Assembly (NCBI RefSeq): GCF_002979865.1
Contig: NZ_PCPZ01000001.1
Location: 868,001-932,000, forward strand
Length of the DNA stretch: 64,000 bases
Source of the DNA: Arthrobacter sp. MYb214
GTDB taxonomy: Bacteria; Actinomycetota; Actinomycetes; Actinomycetales; Micrococcaceae
Direction: 5' to 3'
Positions 52,037 to 61,017 of the stretch are shown piece by piece (positions within the stretch are counted from its first letter, which is position 1; each line of letters begins with the position of its first letter). The notes below the pieces were generated by a model. That model was given only the letters and a program-made list of their open reading frames with translations. It ran no database searches and was not told where the DNA came from. The translations under genes and the position numbers were made by a program.

Positions 52037-52166
52037 CTGTCGTTATTAGAAACGCTATGAGTCGTGTGGTCTTTCTGCAACGACCGCCTAGGCGTGTCGC
52101 TTATTCAAAACTATCTTTCCAGAATTTCTTGGCTTATTGGTCTTCCCGCGCCCAGAGCACCGCGAC

Positions 52167-52901
52167 TTAATAGACCACGGGATTTTCTGGGTTGGTGACG
52201 TCGATGGTCGTCTTGGCCGCGTGCTTTTTCTCAAGCTCTTTCAAGAAGATCGTCGCCACTTCATTTTTCAGGGCCGCTTTCTTGGCGTCTCCCCAAATCA
52301 AAGTGCGGTTCTTCGGCAACGCCAGTTCGGCGAACCCTGCCTTGGACAAGGATGCCGTTGAGACTTCCTTGAGCACTTTCTTGTCAACGGTGCTCAAGAT
52401 TCCGGTCAGCAGCTTGAACTGCTCCGGATCAGCAGTGACGTCGGTGGCCTTGATCTTGGGCAACTGGTCCTTGTCATTCTTGCCGACGGTGCGAAGCTTC
52501 TTGCCGGTCTCGGAGACCAGGTACTGCTTCTTGCCCTCCAGCAAGATGGCCACCGGCACAGCTTCGATTACCTCAACGACCAAGGTGTTGGGCATCTGGG
52601 CCTTGACCACGATTTCGTCGATGGCCGGCTGCTCGCCGATCAGCTCCTGGACCCTCGATTCAGAGATCCGCGGCAGCGGAACGCCCTTCAATGGTTCCAG
52701 GGACTTCCCCAGCTTCTCGGAATTGACCAGCTTGGTGCCGGTTACTTCGATCTTCTTGGCAGCGATCACCGGTGAGAAGCTCAAGATCAAAACCGCAGCG
52801 AGGCTGAGCACGACGATGCATGCCGTGAGAATAATCAGGATCTTGCGCCGTTTTTTCTCCGGGCTCTCCGGAAGTTCTACGACTTTTGCTGCTTCACCCA
52901 T
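52167..52901 (-). CDS. ftsQ: Cell-division protein FtsQ
   Basis: 244 residues with AAGGTGA before ATG 52901. Topology is a short cytoplasmic basic N-terminus (EKKRRK), one membrane helix (about 22-48), a POTRA domain (about 50-118, IEVTGTKLVNSEKLGKSLEP) and an extracytoplasmic beta domain. It bridges early and late divisome proteins (FtsB/FtsL, FtsW/FtsI). The sequence is short relative to proteobacterial FtsQ but usual for actinobacteria. It lies 62 nt after murC. Confidence 0.92.
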   Translation of the reverse strand: MGEAAKVVELPESPEKKRRKILIILTACIVVLSLAAVLILSFSPVIAAKKIEVTGTKLVNSEKLGKSLEPLKGVPLPRISESRVQELIGEQPAIDEIVVKAQMPNTLVVEVIEAVPVAILLEGKKQYLVSETGKKLRTVGKNDKDQLPKIKATDVTADPEQFKLLTGILSTVDKKVLKEVSTASLSKAGFAELALPKNRTLIWGDAKKAALKNEVATIFLKELEKKHAAKTTIDVTNPENPVVY

Positions 52902-52963
52902 GGATCACCTTGGTAGACGGAAGTGGACCAACTGCGATGGCCTCGGACTCGGGACGGAATTCG

Positions 52964-54361
52964 TCAGCTCAGCGACTTGACGATGTCTGGGCCTAGCGCT
53001 GTGACATCGCCGGCGCCAATGGTCATGATGACATCGCCCGGCTCGGACTGCTCAACCACGTGCGCTACAGCGGCTGCCGGCGAAAGTACCTGGGCAGGAA
53101 CCTCGATGCGCGATGCGATCAGTTCGCTGTCCACGCCATCGATAGGTTCTTCACGTGCCGGGTAGATATCCAGCACGGCCACCGAATCGGCCAGGGACAA
53201 GGCCTGGGCGAATTGGCGGAAGAACTCTTGGGTACGGCTGAACAGGTGCGGCTGGAAGACAATGTGCAGCCGGCCGTTGCCGGCCACCGTACGGCCGGCG
53301 GTCAGCGCTGCCTGCACCTCGGTCGGGTGGTGCGCGTAGTCGTCGTAGACACGGACCTCTGCGGCTTCACCCTTGAATTCGAATCGGCGAGCTGCCCCGG
53401 AGAAACTGGAGAGCGCCTGCAGCGCTTCGTCAACGTCCACACCTGCATCAATGCCGACAGACAATGCGGCGGCAGCATTAAGCAGGTTGTGCTGGCCGGG
53501 CACTGCCAGATCCAGGATGCGGCTTTGTCCGCTGCCCCATTCGATGGTTGCGGTGAAGCGGCCGTCTTCGGTGGCGCGGGCATCGGAAAGGCGGCGGTCG
53601 GCGTGATCGCTGAAGCCGTAGGTCTGCACGCGGATTTCCGGACGCTCTGCGCGCATCTTGTGCGCCAGATCGTTGGAACCCTCATCATCTGCACAGCAGA
53701 TCAGCAAGCCGTCTGCCGGCAATAGCCTGGCGAAGTCCACGAAGGCCTGGTGCACTGCTTCAGCGGTACCGTAGTGATCCAGGTGGTCGGCTTCGACGTT
53801 GGTCACGATGATGGCATCCGGCCGGTAGTTGAGGAAGGAAGCGTCGGATTCGTCCGCTTCGGCCACGAAGTAGGATCCGGCCCCGAGCTCGGCGTTGGTG
53901 CCCAGGCTTGGAATATTCGCTCCCACGGCGAAGCTCGGACGCGCGCCAATGGTCTTGAGCATATGGGCGGTCAGCGAAGTGGTGGTGGTCTTGCCGTGAG
54001 TACCGGCGATGGCCACGATCTTCTCGTGGCCGCGCATGGTAGCTTCCAGGCCTTCGGAGCGGTGCAAGATTCGCAGTCCGCGGCGCAGGGCTTCGTCATA
54101 TTCCGGGTTTCCGGCCTTGATGATCGAGGAGATCACCACGGTGTCGGCGTCGCCGAGGTTCGCTGGGTCGTAGCCTACGTGGATTCGCGCGCCGCGCTCA
54201 CGCAAGCCATCGAGCACCGGGAGATCCTTGGCATCGGTGCCGGAGACAGCCAGGCCGTAGTCGAGCAGCAGCCGTGCAACCGCTGATACGCCAACCCCGC
54301 CTACACCCATCAGGTGTACCTTGCCCAGATCGGCGTTCAGTTCGTCGGCTCGCAGTGCCAT
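52964..54361 (-). CDS. murC: UDP-N-acetylmuramate-L-alanine ligase
   Basis: 465 residues from ATG 54361 (MALRADELNADLGKVHLMG) with GAAGG upstream, 4 nt after the murG stop. It adds L-Ala to UDP-MurNAc. The UDP-binding loop is GVGGVGVSAVARLL, the ATP loop is GTHGKTTTTSL, and the central motif is EADESDASFLNYRPD. Domain 3 contains YDDYAHHPTEV. Catalytic residues all appear present. It is part of the dcw operon. Confidence 0.96.
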   Translation of the reverse strand: MALRADELNADLGKVHLMGVGGVGVSAVARLLLDYGLAVSGTDAKDLPVLDGLRERGARIHVGYDPANLGDADTVVISSIIKAGNPEYDEALRRGLRILHRSEGLEATMRGHEKIVAIAGTHGKTTTTSLTAHMLKTIGARPSFAVGANIPSLGTNAELGAGSYFVAEADESDASFLNYRPDAIIVTNVEADHLDHYGTAEAVHQAFVDFARLLPADGLLICCADDEGSNDLAHKMRAERPEIRVQTYGFSDHADRRLSDARATEDGRFTATIEWGSGQSRILDLAVPGQHNLLNAAAALSVGIDAGVDVDEALQALSSFSGAARRFEFKGEAAEVRVYDDYAHHPTEVQAALTAGRTVAGNGRLHIVFQPHLFSRTQEFFRQFAQALSLADSVAVLDIYPAREEPIDGVDSELIASRIEVPAQVLSPAAAVAHVVEQSEPGDVIMTIGAGDVTALGPDIVKSLS

Positions 54362-54365
54362 GGTT

Positions 54366-55487
54366 CTAGCCTTCCTGACCCGCACGGCGGCGGGTTGAAA
54401 CTTCATCAATAATCCGTCGCGCCATGATCTGCGCGGCGTCGCGCTGCCCCAATGAGGCAGCGGCTTGAGACATCTTTTCAATTTTATGCTGATCGGTCAG
54501 CAGATTGATGACATTTTCGCTGATATAGGACTTTGTGAACTCCGCGTCGGAAACCAGGACGGCTCCCCCGGCAGCGACCAGTTCACGGGCGTTGAGCTTT
54601 TGCTCGCCGTTGCCGATGGGCAGCGGAACCAGTACCGAGGCCGTGCCAGCTACGGCCAGTTCGCAGACGGTGCCCGCGCCGGAGCGGCAGATCATCAAAT
54701 CCGCGACGGCGTAGGCGTAGTCCATGCGGTCCACGTATTCGGTCTGGCTGTAGCCTTCATGGGACAGCAGATTGCCCGAGGCGTCCAGAATCTGCTTTCC
54801 GCGTCCGGTGATGTGGATAGTGTGGATGCCAGCTGCGTTCAGCTCGTCCAGGGACTGCTCGATGGCGGTATTGATGCTCTGCGCTCCGGAGGATCCACCG
54901 GTGACCAGAAGTACCGGCTTCTGCCCGGTGATACCGAAGTACCCGCGTGCTTCGCCTCGCAGCGCGGCTTTGTCCATGGTGGCAACGTTGGAGCGCATCG
55001 GCATGCCCACCTGCATCTCACCGGGCAGCCCGGTGTTGGCGAAAGTGGTTCCGACGAATGCCGCGTTCTTTGCCCCGAGCTTGTTGGCCATGCCGGCAAC
55101 GGAGTTGGCCTCATGCACGAAGATCGGCAGCTTCAGCTGCTTCGCGGCAAGATATGCCGGGGTGCAGACATAACCGCCGACGCCCAGGACGGCCTCGGCC
55201 TTGGTAGTGCGCAGAACGTTCTTGGCGTTGTTAATGGCCTTGATGAAACGGAAAGGGAACTTGAGCAGATCCACGTTGATGCTGCGTGGCATCGGGGCCT
55301 TGGGGATGAGTTCGAGCGGGTAGCCGGCTTCCGGCACCAGCTTGGTTTCCAGGCCACCGGGAGAACCCAGTGCTGTGACCATTGCTTCGGGATGCTCGGC
55401 CTTCACGGCATCAGCTATGGCCAGCATGGGCGAGATATGGCCGGCAGTTCCGCCGCCGGCGACGACTAGACGAAGTGCTTCGCTCAT
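54366..55487 (-). CDS. murG: Undecaprenyldiphospho-muramoylpentapeptide beta-N-acetylglucosaminyltransferase
   Basis: 373 residues from ATG 55487 (MSEALRLVVAGGGTAGHIS) with AAGGAG upstream. The frame extends to 55535, but the extra residues are not family-like. It adds GlcNAc to lipid I, making lipid II at the inner membrane face. The N-terminal lipid-linked loop GGGTAGHISPMLAIAD and the UDP-GlcNAc site CRSGAGTVCELAVAGTASVLVP are visible. It is followed 4 nt later by murC. Confidence 0.96.
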   Translation of the reverse strand: MSEALRLVVAGGGTAGHISPMLAIADAVKAEHPEAMVTALGSPGGLETKLVPEAGYPLELIPKAPMPRSINVDLLKFPFRFIKAINNAKNVLRTTKAEAVLGVGGYVCTPAYLAAKQLKLPIFVHEANSVAGMANKLGAKNAAFVGTTFANTGLPGEMQVGMPMRSNVATMDKAALRGEARGYFGITGQKPVLLVTGGSSGAQSINTAIEQSLDELNAAGIHTIHITGRGKQILDASGNLLSHEGYSQTEYVDRMDYAYAVADLMICRSGAGTVCELAVAGTASVLVPLPIGNGEQKLNARELVAAGGAVLVSDAEFTKSYISENVINLLTDQHKIEKMSQAAASLGQRDAAQIMARRIIDEVSTRRRAGQEG

Positions 55488-55586
55488 CTGTTGCTGTACT
55501 CCTTCGTCCTGCCAATGGGCAGGATCAACGTCCACCGCAGATTCAGCGATGGGCCTCTGCTTCTGATAGCGGCCGCTAGCGGCGCA

Positions 55587-56840
55587 CTATTTGGTTTTCT
55601 TGCTCTTTGCCGGTTTCTTTTCCAGCGTTGCTTCGAATTCAAGTTTTTGCGCCCGGGCCGAGGAGAGGACATAGCCCATTGCCAGCATGATGGCGAGCAT
55701 CGCCGAGCCGCCGGAGGAAATGAACGGCAGCGGAACACCGATCACGGGAAGTACGCCGGTGACGGTACCCAGATTCACGAAGGTCTGGCCGATGACCCAG
55801 GACATCAGGCAACCCATGAGCACCTTGGTGTACAAGTCCTTGGCGCGTGCTGCAATGCGATACATCGCCAAGGCCAGCAGCATGAACATGACCAGGACGA
55901 ACAGCACGCCGATCAGGCCGAACTCTTCACCCAGGATGGAGAAGATGAAGTCGTTCTGCGCCTCAGGCACATAGGACCACTTCATGCGGGACTGGCCTGC
56001 GCCCACACCGAACCAGCCGCCGGAGGCGAAGGCGTGAAGGCCCATGCTGGCCTGGTAGCAAAGGTCGCTGCTCGGGCCGCAATCGGTATCAAGCCAAGCG
56101 ACGATGCGCTGGCGGCGGTTGGAGGAAGCGAAGATCGCCACGGACAGGCCCAGGACACCGACCACCGAAAACGCCGCCAGCCACTTCATCCGGATGCCGC
56201 CCAAGAACATCGCCGAGGCAATGATCATCAACAAGACCAGCGCTGTACCTACGTCCTTGCCGACCACGATGAGGCCAACAATGAAGACCCCCACCGGGGC
56301 AATCACTGGGACGACCAAATGCTTGATGTCGTGCAGCAGATGCTGCTTCTTTTCCAGCATGAACGCGGCAAAAACAGACAACGCCAGTTTGGCGAACTCG
56401 CTGGGCTGCAGGCCGAAGCCGCCGATGCGGATCCAGTTTCGGTTGCCGAGCACCGTATGGCCCAATGGCGTGAACGCCACGAGGAACAACAGGACCACTG
56501 CCGCAATAACGGAAGGCCAGGCCAGCCGCTTCAGCGTTTCCGGCTTGATCCGCTGCATGACCAGCATGCAGAGAATACCCAAGGCGGCAAAGCCACCCTG
56601 GGACAGCGCCACGGTGAAACCGTCCCTGCCCTTCGCGATCGCTTCAACCGACGCCGATGACTGGACCATGACCACACCGAAAACGGCCAGCACGATGGAG
56701 CCCACGAGCACCAGCCAGTAGTCCGTGGAGGCCATGCGGCCGCTGGAGTTCTCGACGGTTCCGAGCATCCTGCCGAATCTCGCGTACCAAGGGAGTTCGG
56801 CTTTGGAACCTGCTGGCTTCTTGTTCATTTTCATCGCCAT
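55587..56840 (-). CDS. ftsW: Lipid II polymerase of the divisome (SEDS family)
   Basis: 417 residues with AGGAGG before ATG 56840. Ten membrane helices are predicted after a 45-residue basic N-terminus. SEDS motifs include RIGGFGLQPSEFAKL, the extracellular loop with the catalytic-region FASGGWFGVGAGQSRMKWSYVPEAQNDFIFSILGEE split by the glycine turn, and GVPLPFISSGGSAML. It polymerises lipid II with FtsI during septation. The C-terminal tail is Lys-rich. It lies between murD and murG as usual. Confidence 0.95.
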   Translation of the reverse strand: MAMKMNKKPAGSKAELPWYARFGRMLGTVENSSGRMASTDYWLVLVGSIVLAVFGVVMVQSSASVEAIAKGRDGFTVALSQGGFAALGILCMLVMQRIKPETLKRLAWPSVIAAVVLLFLVAFTPLGHTVLGNRNWIRIGGFGLQPSEFAKLALSVFAAFMLEKKQHLLHDIKHLVVPVIAPVGVFIVGLIVVGKDVGTALVLLMIIASAMFLGGIRMKWLAAFSVVGVLGLSVAIFASSNRRQRIVAWLDTDCGPSSDLCYQASMGLHAFASGGWFGVGAGQSRMKWSYVPEAQNDFIFSILGEEFGLIGVLFVLVMFMLLALAMYRIAARAKDLYTKVLMGCLMSWVIGQTFVNLGTVTGVLPVIGVPLPFISSGGSAMLAIMLAMGYVLSSARAQKLEFEATLEKKPAKSKKTK

Positions 56841-56883
56841 CGGTGCCTCCTGCCTCGGTGTCGTTTATTCGGTCAGCTTTCGA

Positions 56884-58428
56884 TTACTGGTCTTCGCCAG
56901 TTTTATCCATCAGATCACTGACGGCAGCGATAAATGCGTTGCCACGCTGGGCGTAGGAACTGAATTGGTCCATCGAGGCCGCGGCGGGAGCCATGAGCAC
57001 GGTATCCCCTGCTTCGGCTACTTCGGCAGCCTTGGAGACCGCACGCGTCATGACCTGGGCGCCGCTTGGAACCGAACCGTCACCGCCCTGCGCTGCCCCA
57101 GTGATGTCGATGACTTCAACCTCTGGCGCGTGGGCAGCGAGTGCTTGGCGCAAACCGGCGGTGTCGGTGCCGATGAGCAAGACCTTGGCCAGGCGCTGCG
57201 CGTGCTTGGCGATCAAGTCGCCGTATTCCACGCCCTTGGACAAGCCACCGGCAATCCAGACCACACGGGTGAATGCAGCCAACGAAGCATCGGCCGCATG
57301 CGGATTAGTGGCCTTGGAATCATTGATCCACAGGATGTCGTTCTTGCGGGCGACGGCCTGGATCCGGTGATCGCCGGAGTCGAAGTTCGCCAAACCCGCA
57401 GCGACAGCTTCTGCATTCACTCCGTACGCGCGGGTCAGCGCCGCCGCGGCAGCCGCGTTCGCGGCGGTGTGGCGCGGAACAATCTCGCCGATGTCCTTCA
57501 GGGCGATCAGTTCCACGGCACTGGTCTTGCGCTCTTCGATGAAGGCGCGGTCCACCAGCAGGCCTTCGACAACACCCACCATCGATACTGCTGGGGTATC
57601 GGTGGTGAAGCCGATAGCACGGCAGCCTTCGATGACTTCAGCGTTTTCCACCATGGTGATGGTGCGCTCATCGGCGGCGTTGAAGATCGCTGCTACCTGG
57701 GTGCGTTCGTAGATCTTGGCCTTGGCGGCCTTGTAGTTGTCGAAGCCGCCATGCCAGTCCACGTGGTCTTCGGCCAGGTTCAAGACCACCGAGGCAAGCG
57801 GAGAAATGCTATGCGTGTAGTGCAGCTGGAAGCTGGAGAGCTCGACGGCGAATACGTCATAGTCCACCGGTTCGCGTACGGCATCCAGGATCGGGGTGCC
57901 GACGTTGCCGACGGCGATGGCCTTCAGCCCATCGGCGCGCAGGATCGCCTCGGTCATGCCCACAGTGGTGGTCTTGCCGTTGGTGCCGGTAATCGCCAGC
58001 CACTGTGGTGCTGTGTGGCCGGCACGGTTCTGCACGCGCCAAGCCAGCTCGATATCGCTCCAGATCTCGATGCCCTCGGACTCGGCCTCTGCGATGACCG
58101 GATTACGGGGATTCCAGCCTGGGGAAACCATGACCAGCTGGGCCAGCTTGCCATCGACCAACGGCAGGGCTTGTACGTTCCCGTCGCCCAGCAGCACCTC
58201 ATGGGCCCCGACGATCTTCAGCGTCTCGGCACGTTGCTGGTTCAGCTGGTCATCGCGGCCGTCGATGACGGTGACGATGGCACCCAGCTCGATGAGGGTG
58301 TCGGCCGCAGAGAATCCGGAGAGTCCCAGTCCGGCGACGACTACGCGCAGGCCTTTCCAATCAGCATCCCAGCTGGTTAGCGAGTCAAGAGATTTGCCAG
58401 CGTCTACGCTCACAGTGCGACAACCCAT
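56884..58428 (-). CDS. murD: UDP-N-acetylmuramoylalanine-D-glutamate ligase
   Basis: Up to 514 residues from ATG 58428. A GTG at 58413, which overlaps the mraY TGA as GTGA, is the other plausible start and would give 509 residues. It adds D-Glu to the muropeptide precursor. The N-terminal Rossmann loop is VVVAGLGLSGFSAADTL, the ATP loop is TGTNGKTTTVGMTEAIL, and the domain-2 motif is NLAEDHVDWHGGFDNYKAAK. C-terminal SKATNPHA is also typical. It is translationally coupled to mraY. Confidence 0.95.
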   Translation of the reverse strand: MGCRTVSVDAGKSLDSLTSWDADWKGLRVVVAGLGLSGFSAADTLIELGAIVTVIDGRDDQLNQQRAETLKIVGAHEVLLGDGNVQALPLVDGKLAQLVMVSPGWNPRNPVIAEAESEGIEIWSDIELAWRVQNRAGHTAPQWLAITGTNGKTTTVGMTEAILRADGLKAIAVGNVGTPILDAVREPVDYDVFAVELSSFQLHYTHSISPLASVVLNLAEDHVDWHGGFDNYKAAKAKIYERTQVAAIFNAADERTITMVENAEVIEGCRAIGFTTDTPAVSMVGVVEGLLVDRAFIEERKTSAVELIALKDIGEIVPRHTAANAAAAAALTRAYGVNAEAVAAGLANFDSGDHRIQAVARKNDILWINDSKATNPHAADASLAAFTRVVWIAGGLSKGVEYGDLIAKHAQRLAKVLLIGTDTAGLRQALAAHAPEVEVIDITGAAQGGDGSVPSGAQVMTRAVSKAAEVAEAGDTVLMAPAAASMDQFSSYAQRGNAFIAAVSDLMDKTGEDQ

Positions 58429-59513
58429 TCAGAGTAGAAGAGACCCAGGCCCGCGGCCACGAACAGGCCGGCAAGGATCCAGAATCGGATAACAACGTTT
58501 TCTTCGGACCAGCCCGAAAGCTCGAAGTGGTGCTGCAGCGGCGCCATCTTGAACACGCGCTTGCCGCCCGAGAGCTTGAAGTAGCCCACCTGGATGATCA
58601 CCGACAGGGAGATGATCACGAACAGGCCGGCAATTACCACCAGCAGCAGCTGGGTGCGCGAGAGGATCGCGAAGGCAGCCACGGCGCCGCCGATGGCCAG
58701 CGATCCGGTGTCGCCCATGAAGATCTTCGCCGGCTTGGCGTTGAACCAGAGGAAGGCGATCAGCGCACCGGAGAGGGTGGCCCCCAGCAGGGCCAGGTCC
58801 TGCGGGTCGCGTACCGAGTAGCAGACGTCCAGCGAGTCCATGTTGCTGCAGGCCTGGTTCTGCTGCCAGATGCCCATCAGGGTGTAGGCGCCGAAGACCA
58901 TGATCGAGGCACCGGTAGCCAGTCCGTCCAGGCCATCGGTCAAGTTCACGCCGTTGGTAGCACCGGTAACGATGAAGTTCGCCCAGAGCACGAACAGGAT
59001 CATGCCCAGCATCGGGCCTGCGAAGGCCAGGTCGATGTTGGTGTCGCGCAGGAAGGAGATCGCGGTAGAGCCCGGAGTCAGGCCCTGGTCATTGGGGAAC
59101 TGCAAGGCCAGCACGGCGAAGCTGATGCCGAAGAATGCCTGCAGGACAATCTTCTGCCAGGCGCGCAAGCCCAATGAGCGCTTCTTGAAGATCTTGATGA
59201 AGTCATCGAGGAAGCCGACCAGTCCCATGCCGCCGAAGAGCATCAGGACCAGCATTCCGCTGGCGGTAATTCCCGAAGAAGTGCGTCCCATGAGCGAAAG
59301 GATGCCATGGGTGGCGAAGTACGCCACGAACACGGCCAGGACGAAGACCACTCCGCCCATGGTCGGGGTGCCGGACTTGATGGCGTGCGAGTTCGGCCCG
59401 TCGTCGCGCACGACCTGCCCGTATTGCTTCTTGGTGAGCAGGCGGATGTACAGCGGCATGGCCACCATGGTCAGCACGAGGGCAATGCCGGCCCCCAGAA
59501 TCAATGCGATCAT
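58410..59513 (-). CDS. mraY: Phospho-N-acetylmuramoyl-pentapeptide transferase
   Basis: 367 residues, ten membrane helices. It transfers the muramyl pentapeptide to undecaprenyl phosphate, giving lipid I. Motifs are LVGFLDDFIKIFKKRSLGL with the DD pair, NGVNLTDGLDGLATG, the metal-site FMGDTGSLAIGG and PLQHHFEL. The ATG overlaps the murF TGA (ATGA). The C-terminus overlaps the murD start. Confidence 0.97.
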   Translation of the reverse strand: MIALILGAGIALVLTMVAMPLYIRLLTKKQYGQVVRDDGPNSHAIKSGTPTMGGVVFVLAVFVAYFATHGILSLMGRTSSGITASGMLVLMLFGGMGLVGFLDDFIKIFKKRSLGLRAWQKIVLQAFFGISFAVLALQFPNDQGLTPGSTAISFLRDTNIDLAFAGPMLGMILFVLWANFIVTGATNGVNLTDGLDGLATGASIMVFGAYTLMGIWQQNQACSNMDSLDVCYSVRDPQDLALLGATLSGALIAFLWFNAKPAKIFMGDTGSLAIGGAVAAFAILSRTQLLLVVIAGLFVIISLSVIIQVGYFKLSGGKRVFKMAPLQHHFELSGWSEENVVIRFWILAGLFVAAGLGLFYSEWVVAL

Positions 59514-60967
59514 GCGTTGTCGCCTTCCTTCGCGAATGCTGCAATGTCGTCGCCGAGGAAGCGTAGACCGGCCCCGTTAGAGGACTTGAACAAGGCGATG
59601 TCGCCTGGCTGAAGCTGCTCTTGCAGCAGCGCGCGAGCCTCATCTACGTCTTCAACGTAGAAGGCCTCGTCGCCCCAGCTGCCTTCGAGCACAGCGGAGT
59701 TGTAGGCGGGCTTTGCGCCACGGCCTACCACTACAAGTTTCTTGATGTTCATGCGAACTGCCATGCGGCCCAGCAGGTCGTGCTGGTGGATGCTGTCATC
59801 GCCCAGTTCCAGCATTTCGCCCAGGACTGCCCAAGTGCGTCGGCCCGGTGCGCCGTCGGCGCCCAGGCCCAATTCGGCCAGGGTCACCAGCGCAGCGCGC
59901 ATTGATTCAGGGTTCGCGTTGTACGCGTCGTTGATGATGCTCACGCCGTCAGCGCGCTCGATGCGCTCCATGCGCCAGCGGCTGCCGGCAGCGCGGCCTT
60001 CCAGGCCTGCGGCGATCAATTCCGGGGCGATATCCAGGGCCAGTGCAGCGTTGGCCGCGGCGAGGATATTCGAGACGTGATGGCGTCCCAGGAGGCCCGA
60101 GGTGATGCGCTTGCTGTAGCCGCCAGGGAATTCAAGAGTGAGTTCTGGCTGCCCGTGGGAATTCACAACAACGTCGGTGGCCCAGACCCCAGCGTTTTCC
60201 GGCTTGTTCTTTCCGGTGCCGAAGAAGCGCACGGCTCCCCCGGAACGCAAGTCCATGCGTGCCACGCGGGGGTCTTCAGCATTCAAGATGGCCGTGCCAT
60301 CGGCTGGCAGGGCTTCAACGAGTTCGCCCTTGGCCTTCTCGATGTTCTCCACCCCGCCGAATTCGCCGGCATGGGCGGTACCGACGCACAACACGACACC
60401 GACCTGCGGGTGCACCATATCTGTCAGGTACGTCAGGTGGCCAATGCCGGTGGCCCCCATCTCGATGACAAAGTACTTGGTCTCTTCGGTGGCGCTGAAT
60501 ACCGTCAGCGGGACGCCGACTTCGCCATTGTACGAGCCGATTGGCGACACGGTCGGCGCCACTTGCGACAGAATACCGGCGAGCAGGTCCTTGGTGGTGG
60601 TCTTGCCGGCCGAACCGGTGATGCCCACGACCTTGGCGTCGTTCTTTTCCTTGAGAAGCGCAACGATGTGCGCGGCAATTTTGCCCATTGCTTCTACCGC
60701 GTCTTCAATGATGATCGCCGGGTGTTCCCTGCGGTCTTCATCGTGGGTAATGCGTTCAGCTAGGGCCAGCACTGCGCCGGCGGCGCGTGCACGGTCGATA
60801 AAGGCGTGCCCGTCGGAGAGTTCTCCGGGCTTGGCGACGAATAAGGCACCCGGGACGACTTCGCGCGAGTCAGTGGTCACGGAAGTGATCACCGTGTCGG
60901 AGGCGGCTGTAGCAGTCGCTTTTCCGCCGGTGATTTCCAGCAGGTCGGTCAGAGACAGTTCAATCAT
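59510..60967 (-). CDS. murF: UDP-N-acetylmuramoyl-tripeptide-D-alanyl-D-alanine ligase
   Basis: 485 residues. It joins D-Ala-D-Ala to the tripeptide precursor. The ATP loop is GSAGKTTTKDLLAGIL, and the central region includes EMGATGIGHLTYLTDMVHP. Domain 3 has INDAYNANPESMRAAL. The ribosome site before ATG 60967 is weak. The gap to murE is 50 nt. It overlaps mraY by 4 nt. Confidence 0.96.
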   Translation of the reverse strand: MIELSLTDLLEITGGKATATAASDTVITSVTTDSREVVPGALFVAKPGELSDGHAFIDRARAAGAVLALAERITHDEDRREHPAIIIEDAVEAMGKIAAHIVALLKEKNDAKVVGITGSAGKTTTKDLLAGILSQVAPTVSPIGSYNGEVGVPLTVFSATEETKYFVIEMGATGIGHLTYLTDMVHPQVGVVLCVGTAHAGEFGGVENIEKAKGELVEALPADGTAILNAEDPRVARMDLRSGGAVRFFGTGKNKPENAGVWATDVVVNSHGQPELTLEFPGGYSKRITSGLLGRHHVSNILAAANAALALDIAPELIAAGLEGRAAGSRWRMERIERADGVSIINDAYNANPESMRAALVTLAELGLGADGAPGRRTWAVLGEMLELGDDSIHQHDLLGRMAVRMNIKKLVVVGRGAKPAYNSAVLEGSWGDEAFYVEDVDEARALLQEQLQPGDIALFKSSNGAGLRFLGDDIAAFAKEGDNA

Positions 60968-61017
60968 GGCAATAAGGACTTTACACTTGAGCGGTGGCGA
61001 TAGTGGACTTGTACGTT

